Positions 1 to 6,267 of a stretch of 12,717 nucleotides of DNA are shown piece by piece (position 1 is the first letter of the stretch; each line of letters opens with the position of its first letter). A program made the position numbers and the translations under genes. The notes under the pieces were generated by a model. The model was not told where the DNA came from. It searched no databases and saw only the letters and a list, made by a program, of their open reading frames with translations. Where the stretch lies: NCBI GenBank assembly GCA_036274495.1, contig DASUFP010000054.1, forward strand, positions 1 through 12,717, in the 5' to 3' direction. Source of the stretch: DASUFP01 sp036274495 (GTDB lineage: Bacteria; Bacteroidota; Bacteroidia; AKYH767-A; OLB10).

Positions 1-65
1 GGTTGCTTCTTGATTTTTTGGTTCTTTTGTATCAAGACAAAAGAACAAAAGCCCCGCGGCAGCGG
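1..65. repeat. 65-bp dispersed repeat with hairpin, copy 1
   Basis: This block is identical over 65 bases to 2050-2114 and in the same orientation; identity stops right after the GC-rich end (CCCCGCGGCAGCGG). It may extend left beyond the window. Inside, a 10-bp perfect stem (GTTCTTTTGT at 21-30, ACAAAAGAAC at 37-46) closes a 6-base loop, and T-rich and A-rich flanks can lengthen it after one mismatch. From memory, very similar hairpin sequences occur in many Bacteroidota genomes, so this is probably a dispersed intergenic element rather than something specific to this locus. No convincing gene is encoded in it. Confidence 0.85.
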
Positions 66-79
66 AAATTATTAAGGAA

Positions 80-139
80 GCTGCAATTTCCCGCGTTTAC
101 CCCGGCCCTAAAGGGAGCGCGGGAAGTTTTTAAAGCAGC
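80..139. repeat. Imperfect inverted repeat (structured intergenic element)
   Basis: TTCCCGCG at 88-95 pairs perfectly with CGCGGGAA at 118-125. Further out, GCTGC at 80-84 pairs with GCAGC at 135-139 across a short unpaired stretch. The inner loop contains a small CCC/GGG pairing (106-108 with 113-115). This could be a terminator or 3' structure for a gene left of the window, or part of the adjacent 65-bp element. A T-run follows the inner stem at 127-131, which would suit a plus-strand terminator only weakly. Confidence 0.45.
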
Positions 140-238
140 AGCGCGTTTTACAACAATTTTCCTATATTTATTTATTGTAATGACTAAGAAAAATTAATTC
201 CATCTTCACCCAACAGATGCTGATGAACCTCATGCGAA

Positions 239-288
239 TGCTATCGGACCCAAACCGTAATCCTGCCCGTCAGGCGGATTGCTATCGG
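239..288. repeat. Bulged GC hairpin between 9-bp direct repeats
   Basis: TGCTATCGG occurs at 239-247 and again at 280-288. Between them, 259-280 folds as AATCC, bulged T, GCC, loop CGTCA, GGC, GGATT. It lies 50-100 bases upstream of the T9SS cargo gene start. Its GGCGG end resembles other GC-rich motifs in this intergenic DNA (1884-1888 and 2391-2395), which suggests a family of short palindromic insertions. Function is unknown. Confidence 0.4.
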
Positions 289-335
289 CTGGGGACGAGC
301 GCAGGGGGTTGGAATTCAAAGTTTATCAAAATACC

Positions 336-1823
336 ATGAGAGCATACTTATGTTTTCCGTTGTTGATAATGCTCGCCGGATTGTGTAACGGGCAAGGCAG
401 AAACAACACTTGGTTACTTGGCTATAATACGGGTTTAAATGAAATGTCAAGGTTTGTTTTTGACACAACCGCATATACATATACACAAGAAACCAGGCAA
501 ATGCAATTTTATGGTACCGAAGCCACCATCAGCGACGAACAGGGGAACTTTCTGATGAGTTCAAATGGTGTTTGGATTGCCAATGCCAATAACGATACCA
601 TGATGAATGGGAGTGGGTTGAATCCTGGATATTTTGTTAATAGTTTTCCAAATGGTTTAGTGGTCGATTATGGAAACATTATACTACCCTTTCCGGGTGA
701 TACAAGCAAATATATTTTATTTCATCAGACCGAATCTACATCTGGTATTCCATCAAATGAACTTTTTTATAGTATTATTGATATCACTATGGACAATGGG
801 CTTGGCGGTGTAATAAACAAAAATATTATTGCATACAGTGATTCAATAAGTTGGGGTATTTCAGCATGTCGTCATGCCAACGGTCGCGATTGGTGGGTTT
901 TTACTAACCGAGATAGTAGTGATGTCATCATAAAATTACTTGTTACTTCATATGGTGTTTCATCTGTAGCCCAACAGTCGCTAAATTATCTGCCATGGGC
1001 CGGCGGCAATTCTACACAATTGTCATTCTCGCCAAATGGAGCCAAACTGATAACTACTACCTACGACAACCCCTCCAGCAAGAATAGTTATCTCGTTATT
1101 TCAGATTTTGACAGATGTACAGGTTCTTTTAGTAACACGCAAACTATACAATTAACCTCAGGATCATATCTCTGGGGGCTTGCGTTTTCGCCAAGCGGCG
1201 AGTTTATTTATGCGTGCAGTTCAGGTTATTTGTTTCAGATTAATTCAACAACATTAACTGTTGACACTGTTGCAACTTATGATGGCTTTATTTCAGGATT
1301 TCCACCAAATTGTTGTGCAACCGATTTTTGGAGTATGTACCTGGCAGCCGACGGTAAAATTTACATCACCTCAGGCAGCAGTGTGCAGCACCATCATGTG
1401 ATTAACTACCCGGATAGTGCCGGAGTAGCCTGTGATGTGCAGCAGCATGCCATTCCGCTCAATGTATGGAGCCTTCGTGCCGTCCCCAACCACCCCAACT
1501 ACTACCTGGGCGCTGCCGACGGTACAGTGTGCGACAGCCTGGGGTTAAATCCGGTAAACGATCCGCAGGTACTGGACAATACGTTTAAAATAAAGCCTAA
1601 TCCTAACAACGGAAAGTTTGAGATACTTTATATTTTACCACAGGGCGAAAGCGGAATACTTGAAGTTTATAACCTGGAAGGAAAACGGGTCTATCGCCAG
1701 ACACTTCCGCCATGGAGCACATTGCAAACCCCGGATTTATCGCACGTTGAAAACGGAGTCTATCAGGCGGTGATTACTTCGGGGGGCAGCAGGGCGAGCA
1801 GGAAGGTTGTGATTTGTCATTAG
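336..1823 (+). CDS. Secreted beta-propeller-like protein with T9SS type A sorting domain
   Basis: This 495-residue protein is probably exported by Sec and then passed across the outer membrane by the type IX secretion system. The ATG at 336 is chosen over an in-frame one at 279 because it begins directly with a signal peptide (residues 1 to about 20, ending LAGLCNGQG). The body (about 25-405) has propeller-like strands with recurring FSPNG (231-235), FSPSG (284-288) and AADGKIYI (337-344) motifs, plus the HANGRDWWV segment (180-188) typical of a Bacteroidota family of secreted propeller proteins. Residues 416-495 are a T9SS C-terminal domain (KPNPNNGKF, then EVYNLEGKRVY, then NGVYQAVI). It stands alone between repeat-rich DNA. 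The stop codon and last residues come from a heptad repeat array. GC content jumps inside the gene: by hand count about 36% over 661-900 and about 55% over 1321-1560. The biological substrate or role cannot be told. No clear promoter was found upstream. Confidence 0.88.
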   Translation: MRAYLCFPLLIMLAGLCNGQGRNNTWLLGYNTGLNEMSRFVFDTTAYTYTQETRQMQFYGTEATISDEQGNFLMSSNGVWIANANNDTMMNGSGLNPGYFVNSFPNGLVVDYGNIILPFPGDTSKYILFHQTESTSGIPSNELFYSIIDITMDNGLGGVINKNIIAYSDSISWGISACRHANGRDWWVFTNRDSSDVIIKLLVTSYGVSSVAQQSLNYLPWAGGNSTQLSFSPNGAKLITTTYDNPSSKNSYLVISDFDRCTGSFSNTQTIQLTSGSYLWGLAFSPSGEFIYACSSGYLFQINSTTLTVDTVATYDGFISGFPPNCCATDFWSMYLAADGKIYITSGSSVQHHHVINYPDSAGVACDVQQHAIPLNVWSLRAVPNHPNYYLGAADGTVCDSLGLNPVNDPQVLDNTFKIKPNPNNGKFEILYILPQGESGILEVYNLEGKRVYRQTLPPWSTLQTPDLSHVENGVYQAVITSGGSRASRKVVICH

Positions 1824-1896
1824 TCATTAGACGTTGGTTATAGGTTATAAGTCATAGGTCATAAGTCATAAGTCATCCGCCGCGGCGGAGTCATAA
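1816..1896. repeat. Degenerate 7-bp tandem array (GTCATAA-like) interrupted by a palindrome
   Basis: Nine units start in exact 7-base phase at 1816, 1823, 1830, 1837, 1844, 1851, 1858, 1865 and 1872: GTCATTA, GTCATTA, GACGTTG, GTTATAG, GTTATAA, GTCATAG, GTCATAA, GTCATAA and GTCAT. The last is broken by a 12-base GC insert, after which GTCATAA resumes at 1890. The first unit lies inside the T9SS gene and supplies its TAG stop at 1821-1823. Arrays of this kind are simple-sequence intergenic DNA; no function is visible. Confidence 0.8.
1876..1889. repeat. Perfect 14-bp GC-rich palindrome TCCGCCGCGGCGGA
   Basis: The 14 bases equal their own reverse complement. The 12-base core (1877-1888) is flanked on both sides by AGTCAT (1871-1876 and 1889-1894), so it looks inserted into the heptad array. 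The flanking identity may reflect either the array itself or a short target duplication. It could be a binding site, a short palindromic mobile sequence or chance; the sequence alone does not decide. Confidence 0.6.
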
Positions 1897-1960
1897 GCAT
1901 TTCCTGCACTGTATTTCGAGCGCAGGCCTGAAGCAACCGCGGGGGTGGGTTGGTTGTGAA

Positions 1961-2033
1961 TGTGCGCCTGAATAACCAGCAATCCGGAATGCTTGCATCA
2001 TACTAAAAGCTAAGAAAAAAGCACAGGCGCACA
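1961..2033. repeat. 10-bp perfect inverted repeat with 53-base spacer
   Basis: TGTGCGCCTG at 1961-1970 is the exact reverse complement of CAGGCGCACA at 2024-2033. The spacer is AT-rich with small internal palindromes (for example AATCCGGAAT near 1981). The element ends 16 bases before the second 65-bp repeat copy, so the two may belong to one larger dispersed element. No coding sequence or transposase-like feature is present. Confidence 0.6.
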
Positions 2034-2049
2034 GAGCGGGAGGAAGCAT

Positions 2050-2114
2050 GGTTGCTTCTTGATTTTTTGGTTCTTTTGTATCAAGACAAAAGAACAAAAG
2101 CCCCGCGGCAGCGG
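2050..2114. repeat. 65-bp dispersed repeat with hairpin, copy 2
   Basis: This is an exact direct copy of bases 1-65, with the same 10-bp stem (2070-2079 with 2086-2095) and loop ATCAAG. Sequence diverges immediately after 2114, giving one shared boundary. The left boundary cannot be judged because copy 1 begins at the window edge. Together the copies bracket the T9SS cargo gene as a unit of about 2.05 kb. Confidence 0.85.
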
Positions 2115-2350
2115 TAATAGTCATCCTGACCGGCATTGTCCGTATGGGAAAGCAATAAATCAAAGGCCATTTTTTCAACCCTTAAGTATGTCGCTTGGTT
2201 GCAACTCAGTTTCAGGGTTAAGCACTATAACCCCGGTTTGCAATGGTACTTTCTAAGGAATAAGAAAATTGATACCACCCTTTACCATTAAGCAGCTGAT
2301 TTTATTAGCCCCCTCCAACGCACGGGCATTTACCACATAGCCCCGATTGA

Positions 2351-2395
2351 GGCCGACCTCCCGGTGGCCGAAAGCGGGACAGGCGGTAACTTGAA
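2351..2395. repeat. Bulged GC hairpin followed by GCGGGACAGGCGG motif
   Basis: GGCC, bulged G, ACC, loop TCCC, GGT, GGCC folds at 2351-2369. It is followed by GCGGGACAGGCGG (2383-2395), whose AGGCGG end resembles the motif at 272-277. The surrounding DNA is otherwise non-coding. It may be a remnant of short palindromic repeat elements; no function is inferred. Confidence 0.35.
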
Positions 2396-2427
2396 AATCA
2401 GTAGTTTAGCTTCAAAAAAGGAGATTA

Positions 2428-2457
2428 TTGTCTGAACCTTCCTGAACGATATTTTTC
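2428..2457 (+). promoter_or_regulatory. Candidate promoter for the EVE/TonB-receptor operon
   Basis: A TTG at 2428-2430 and TATTTTTC at 2450-2457 (one mismatch to the Bacteroidota -7 consensus TAnnTTTG) are 19 bases apart, close to the usual spacing. This would give a leader of about 50 bases before the ATG at 2514. AT-rich DNA makes chance matches easy, so support is modest. Confidence 0.3.
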
Positions 2458-2513
2458 ACTAATTTTCCGCTCTTTTATCAATAACAGGCTGATAACCTGT
2501 TGCAACAAGCCAA

Positions 2514-2921
2514 ATGAACTACTGGTTGGTTAAGTCGGAACCCTCGGTATATCCCTGGGAGCAGTTCCTGAGGGATAAAGAAACCTCATGGACAGGCGTT
2601 CGCAATTATGCTGCAAGACTGCACCTCAACGGAATGCAAAAGGGAGATCCGGTATTGTTCTATCATTCGAACGAGGGGTTAGCAGTTGTGGGAATAGCGA
2701 AAGTAAAAAAGACTGCTTATCAGGATCCGACTACCAACGACGACAGGTGGGTTACCGTAGATCTGAGGGCTGAAAAGCCATTTAAGAGACCTGTGCCGCT
2801 TGCCGATATTAAAAAAGAACCAAGATTAAAAAATATAGCTCTTGTGCGCATTGGCCGTTTATCTGTAATGCCGCTTACTCCTGATGAATACAACACGTTG
2901 CTTGAACTGGGTAACGTATAA
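2514..2921 (+). CDS. EVE domain-containing protein
   Basis: This 135-residue protein is a full-length, single EVE (PUA-like) domain of the THYN1/thymocyte nuclear protein 1 type. Diagnostic stretches are the start YWLVKSEP (3-10), WTGVRNYAAR (26-35), GDPVLFYHS (44-52), VVGIAKV (58-64) and RLSVMPLTPDEY (115-126). EVE domains share the PUA fold and in studied cases bind modified nucleobases in DNA or RNA; the ligand here is unknown. Family members are usually about 135-155 residues, so nothing is missing. The start at 2514 matches the family N-terminus exactly. A 6-bp inverted repeat (2483-2501) lies 12 bases upstream. The gene ends 10 bases before the TonB receptor start, so the two are probably co-transcribed, though no functional link is known. 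Cytoplasmic, no signal peptide. Confidence 0.93.
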   Translation: MNYWLVKSEPSVYPWEQFLRDKETSWTGVRNYAARLHLNGMQKGDPVLFYHSNEGLAVVGIAKVKKTAYQDPTTNDDRWVTVDLRAEKPFKRPVPLADIKKEPRLKNIALVRIGRLSVMPLTPDEYNTLLELGNV

Positions 2922-2931
2922 AAAAAGTTTT

Positions 2932-5241
2932 ATGCAATTAAAAAAATCATTTCCTGCTTTTTTAATCACTTTGCTGTTTTTGAGTTGCAGTGCAATAGCA
3001 CAGGTTACTACCATTCGCGGATTTGTGTACCAGAAAGAAAATGGCGAACCTGTTTTGTTTACTAATGTGTACCTCAAAGGTACCACCTATGGGGCGGCAA
3101 CAGATGTGAATGGTTACTTCAGTATTACCAAAATTCCGGCCGGTACCTATACCTTAATGGTCACTTCTATTGACTATGACACGCTTCAAACAGAAGTAAC
3201 AGTTGCAAATGGTGATATTATTACAAGGAAACTGTTTGTTTCTAAAAGGACTGTTGATTTAAATGCGGTGAATATATCTGCCGAAAAACAAGAACAGAAA
3301 ACAGAAGTTAAGGTGTCGGTTACCAAAATTACGCCGAAAGAAATGAGTCAGATTCCATCGGTAGGTGGTGAACCCGATCTGGTGCAGTACCTGCAGGTTG
3401 TCCCGGGTGTAGTGTTTTCGGGAGACCAGGGCGGTCAACTGTATATCAGGGGAGGAACACCCGTTCAGAATAAAGTTATGATGGATGGGATGGTAATTTA
3501 CAATCCGTTTCACAGCATTGGTTTGTTTTCGGTATTCGATACCGACATTATCAGAAATGCGGATGTGTATACCGGCGGATTCGGAGCCGAATACGGCGGA
3601 CGTATTTCATCGGTAATGGATATTAAAACACGCGATGGAAACAAGAAGCGTCTTGCCGGGAAGTTTTCAGCAAATACGTTCACTTCAAAAGTACTGCTTG
3701 AGGGTCCCATAAAAAAAGCGAAAAAAGAGGGTGATGCCGATGCGTCGTTTATTTTTTCTGCCAAAACATCGTACCTCGATAAAACCAGTAAATCACTTTA
3801 CTCCTATGCGGGTGATGACGGACTTCCCTATTCGTTCAATGATTTTTATGGTAAGTATTCCACCAACAACGCCAATGGAAGCCGGTTTAATTTGTTCGGA
3901 TTCAACTTTACGGATAAAGCTACTTACCAGGGGGTGTCGGATTACAACTGGAAATCGACCGGGGTAGGCAGTAGTTTTATGATTGTGCCTGAATCCTCAC
4001 CGGTACTCATGCAGGGCAACCTTGCTTATTCCAACTACGAAATAAAACTCGATGAAGCCGATGGCCGTCCGCGCACCAGCCGTATCGGCGGGTTCAGCCT
4101 CAATTTAAATTTCACCTATTATATAAAACAAAACGAGGTGAATTACGGACTGGAGGCACAGGCTTTTAAAACCGATTTTGAATATTATAACTTCCTGGGA
4201 ACAGCCATCGCTCAGGAGGAAAACACCACAGAACTGGCAGCCTATTTTAACTACCGTAAGGTTTGGGATAAACTTGTAATTGAACCGGGTATCCGTTTTC
4301 ATTACTATGCATCACTTCAGGAACTTTCTATTGAGCCCAGACTCGGAGCCAAATACAACGTGACCAACCACGTTCGTTTGAAAGCTGCCGCCGGTATTTA
4401 TGCTCAGAATTTGTTGAGTACTGTTTCGGACCGGGATGTGGTTAACCTCTTTTATGGATTTTTATCAGGCCCCGAAAATCTGCCATCGCAATTCAGGGGA
4501 TCAAGTGTTGATTCGCGTTTGCAGAAAGCCAACCACCTTATCGGGGGAATTGAGCTTGACCTGCCCTTTCATATGACCACCAACATTGAGGTGTATTACA
4601 AAAACTTTACCCAGCTGACGAATGTCAACCGCGATAAACTCTTTGAAGATGTTGCTGCAAACAGCAGTCAGCCGGAAATCCTGCGCAGTGATTATATTGT
4701 AGAAGACGGTCATTCTACCGGACTGGATTTTTCATTGAAATACGATTACAAGAGAGTATACATCTGGGCGGTGTATTCTTTGGGATATGTTGAGAGAAGA
4801 GATGAAATACGCACGTATACACCACACTTCGACCGCAGGCACAACATTAATATTGTTACAAGCTACACATTTGGTAAAAAGCTGGATTGGCAATTTGACG
4901 CACGTTGGAATTACGGCTCAGGATTCCCGCTTACGCAGACACAAGGATTTTATGAATACCTTGATTTTTCCGGTGGACTTGGCGCGAACCCTTCACAGGA
5001 AAACGGAGCGCTTGGCATTCTGTATGGCCCTATAAATCAAGGTGAGTTACCGGATTACCACCGGTTGGATATATCGGTAAAGAAAACACTGGTGATCGGG
5101 AAGAATTCGCAAATGGAAATCATAGCCTCTTGTTCAAATGTATACAACCGCTCCAACATTTTTTATGTTGACCGGATTACAAACGAAAGGGTAAATCAGC
5201 TCCCGATATTACCCAGTCTGGGTGCCAACATTACTTTCTGA
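2932..5241 (+). CDS. TonB-dependent receptor with carboxypeptidase-regulatory-like N-domain
   Basis: This 769-residue outer-membrane receptor is expected to import a ligand using TonB-ExbBD energy. The ATG at 2932 is preferred over an in-frame ATG at 2884 because it directly starts the signal peptide (residues 1-23, ...SCSAIA before Gln24) and avoids overlap with the EVE gene. Domains in order: carboxypeptidase-regulatory-like fold (about 27-105, with VYLKGTTYGAATDVNGYFSI), a linker, the plug (about 128-235, with IRGGTPVQNKVMMDGMVIYN and GGFGAEYGGRISSVMDIKTRDG), then a beta-barrel ending in a C-terminal Phe (GANITF). It is shorter than SusC proteins (about 1000 residues) and no SusD partner is adjacent, so a polysaccharide-utilisation role is not supported. 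The substrate (iron chelate, vitamin, peptide or other) cannot be told. Promoter is shared with the EVE gene. Confidence 0.92.
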   Translation: MQLKKSFPAFLITLLFLSCSAIAQVTTIRGFVYQKENGEPVLFTNVYLKGTTYGAATDVNGYFSITKIPAGTYTLMVTSIDYDTLQTEVTVANGDIITRKLFVSKRTVDLNAVNISAEKQEQKTEVKVSVTKITPKEMSQIPSVGGEPDLVQYLQVVPGVVFSGDQGGQLYIRGGTPVQNKVMMDGMVIYNPFHSIGLFSVFDTDIIRNADVYTGGFGAEYGGRISSVMDIKTRDGNKKRLAGKFSANTFTSKVLLEGPIKKAKKEGDADASFIFSAKTSYLDKTSKSLYSYAGDDGLPYSFNDFYGKYSTNNANGSRFNLFGFNFTDKATYQGVSDYNWKSTGVGSSFMIVPESSPVLMQGNLAYSNYEIKLDEADGRPRTSRIGGFSLNLNFTYYIKQNEVNYGLEAQAFKTDFEYYNFLGTAIAQEENTTELAAYFNYRKVWDKLVIEPGIRFHYYASLQELSIEPRLGAKYNVTNHVRLKAAAGIYAQNLLSTVSDRDVVNLFYGFLSGPENLPSQFRGSSVDSRLQKANHLIGGIELDLPFHMTTNIEVYYKNFTQLTNVNRDKLFEDVAANSSQPEILRSDYIVEDGHSTGLDFSLKYDYKRVYIWAVYSLGYVERRDEIRTYTPHFDRRHNINIVTSYTFGKKLDWQFDARWNYGSGFPLTQTQGFYEYLDFSGGLGANPSQENGALGILYGPINQGELPDYHRLDISVKKTLVIGKNSQMEIIASCSNVYNRSNIFYVDRITNERVNQLPILPSLGANITF

Positions 5242-5273
5242 TATTAATTTTCGGATGGTGTCAGTCAGCTGAC

Positions 5274-5798
5274 TTATGCACCGGTGATTTTTCCAATGTG
5301 CCTGGTTACGGTATTAAGAGTGCTTTCGTGAATCAGGTTACCGTTTGCATCCAGCTCTTCCTTAGCTCTTGAAATGAGTACATGTCCGGGAATAACGGTC
5401 ACGTGCATGTGCTGTAAAATAGATGTGAGATGATCGAGTCCGCGAAGATTCCCTGCTCTGCCGGTGGCTACACCTACCAGAGCGGCTTTTTTATTTTCAA
5501 ATGCAGGCTTAACATCAAAAGTATCTAAGAGCACTTTCAGGATGCCGGGGAAACTGCCGTTATACTCGGGCACTACAAAAACAAAAAAAGACGCACTGTT
5601 GAAATAATCTTCCTGTAACCGGGTTATATATTGAGGCCGCTTCGAAAACATTTCGGCTGATATAAATGAATAATCCAGTTCTTCAAGCAGGAGTTGTTTT
5701 ACCTCATTTCCCGCCGCCTGCAAGTGTTTTGTGTAAATGGCAGCCACTTGCCGTGTAAGGCTGTTTTTTTTGTTGGTGCCTGAAATTACTGTAATCAT
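5274..5798 (-). CDS. NADPH-dependent FMN reductase family protein
   Basis: This 174-residue flavodoxin-like protein probably binds FMN and reduces flavin, quinone or similar acceptors with NAD(P)H in the cytoplasm. It starts with the beta-strand and phosphate loop MITVISGTNKKNSLT (1-15), equivalent to the GSxRxxS motif of the family. The signature PEYNGSFPGILK (77-88) and the loop GVATGRAGNLRG (109-120) that lies near the flavin are both present. Length is normal. The ATG overlaps the stop of the upstream marR-type gene by one base (TAATG), indicating translational coupling. Such pairs are often part of electrophile, quinone or redox stress responses; the inducer is not visible. It faces the TonB receptor gene convergently, with 32 bases between. 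Confidence 0.92.
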   Translation of the reverse strand: MITVISGTNKKNSLTRQVAAIYTKHLQAAGNEVKQLLLEELDYSFISAEMFSKRPQYITRLQEDYFNSASFFVFVVPEYNGSFPGILKVLLDTFDVKPAFENKKAALVGVATGRAGNLRGLDHLTSILQHMHVTVIPGHVLISRAKEELDANGNLIHESTLNTVTRHIGKITGA

Positions 5799-6250
5799 TA
5801 ACCGCGGAGTTTGTCGAGCAATGTGTTTAATTGTTCAGCTTCTTTTTTTGAAAGTGTGTGAAAAGTTTTCTCGAAACTAAGTTGCTGGTTGCCGATTTCT
5901 TTCAAAAGCGTTAATCCCTTTTGGGTTATGGTAACATTTACGGCTCTTTTATCTGAATCACTTGTACAGCGGTTAACAAGATCCTTTAATCGCAGTTTCT
6001 CAACCAACCGCGAAGCATTGCTGCTTTTGTCGAGCATGCGTTCAATAAGCATGTTCACCGTAACGGGAAGCGGATGTTGTCCCCTTAGTATGCGAAGGAT
6101 GTTATATTGTTGAGTGGTAATGCCAAATGGCTTCAGGCGCCTGTTATTAATGCCATCCATCCAGCCGGCAGTATATAAAATGTTGACAGCCATTTTTTCA
6201 TATTCTGAATTGAATTTGGTCTGTTGCCGGATCTCTTTTTCGATTTCCAT
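5798..6250 (-). CDS. MarR family transcriptional regulator
   Basis: This 150-residue regulator has a winged helix-turn-helix. FGITTQQYNILRIL (42-55) begins the DNA-binding domain, TVNMLIERMLDKSSNASRLV (64-83) holds the helix-turn-helix, and SDKRAVNVTITQKG (99-112) is the wing with the family's D/R pattern. Flanking helices would form the dimer interface. An in-frame ATG at 6295 exists, but the start at 6250 gives a family-like N-terminus and leaves room for the promoter. A palindromic operator overlaps that promoter, so autoregulation and control of the coupled FMN reductase are likely. A single Cys at 95, at the base of the wing, might sense redox, but it is not the N-terminal sensing Cys of OhrR. 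The inducer is unknown. Confidence 0.93.
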   Translation of the reverse strand: MEIEKEIRQQTKFNSEYEKMAVNILYTAGWMDGINNRRLKPFGITTQQYNILRILRGQHPLPVTVNMLIERMLDKSSNASRLVEKLRLKDLVNRCTSDSDKRAVNVTITQKGLTLLKEIGNQQLSFEKTFHTLSKKEAEQLNTLLDKLRG

Positions 6251-6267
6251 CGGATGTAAATGTGACG

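Larger units (their letters stand above)
1824..2513. other. 690-base non-coding, repeat-rich intergenic region
   Basis: No credible gene lies here; short open frames on both strands run through repeats and lack domain-like sequence. Contents in order: the heptad array and its palindrome (to 1896), a 10-bp inverted repeat with arms at 1961-1970 and 2024-2033, the second copy of the 65-bp repeat (2050-2114), a 6-bp hairpin (GGGTTA 2215-2220 with TAACCC 2228-2233), a bulged GC hairpin (2351-2369), a possible promoter (2428-2457) and a 6-bp hairpin (AACAGG 2483-2488 with CCTGTT 2496-2501) just before the EVE gene. It reads as accumulated small elements, possibly with a decayed gene that can no longer be recognised. 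Confidence 0.7.

Noticed and set aside
3..197. A 64-codon plus-strand open frame at the left edge
   Set aside because: It runs through the 65-bp repeat and the following inverted repeat, is rich in basic residues with no domain-like pattern, and has no sign of being a gene.
1816..1896. Heptad repeats considered as a CRISPR array
   Set aside because: Units are only 7 bases with no spacers, and no cas genes are in the window.
1891..2178. A 95-codon minus-strand open frame in the intergenic region
   Set aside because: It is composed of the heptad-array edge, the inverted repeat and the 65-bp repeat; its Cys/Arg/Pro-rich sequence looks like translated repeat DNA.
2059..2256. A 65-codon plus-strand open frame over repeat copy 2
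   Set aside because: Begins inside the 65-bp repeat and has no recognisable domain; copy 1 is followed by a different sequence, so no protein is conserved.
2932..5241. TonB receptor considered as a SusC of a polysaccharide utilisation locus
   Set aside because: The protein is about 230 residues shorter than typical SusC, no SusD or glycoside hydrolase is adjacent, and its neighbour is an EVE protein.
5263..5274. 12-bp palindrome AGTCAGCTGACT between convergent genes as a terminator
   Set aside because: It has no loop-sized centre and no adjacent T-run, and overlaps the reductase stop codon; too weak to call a terminator.
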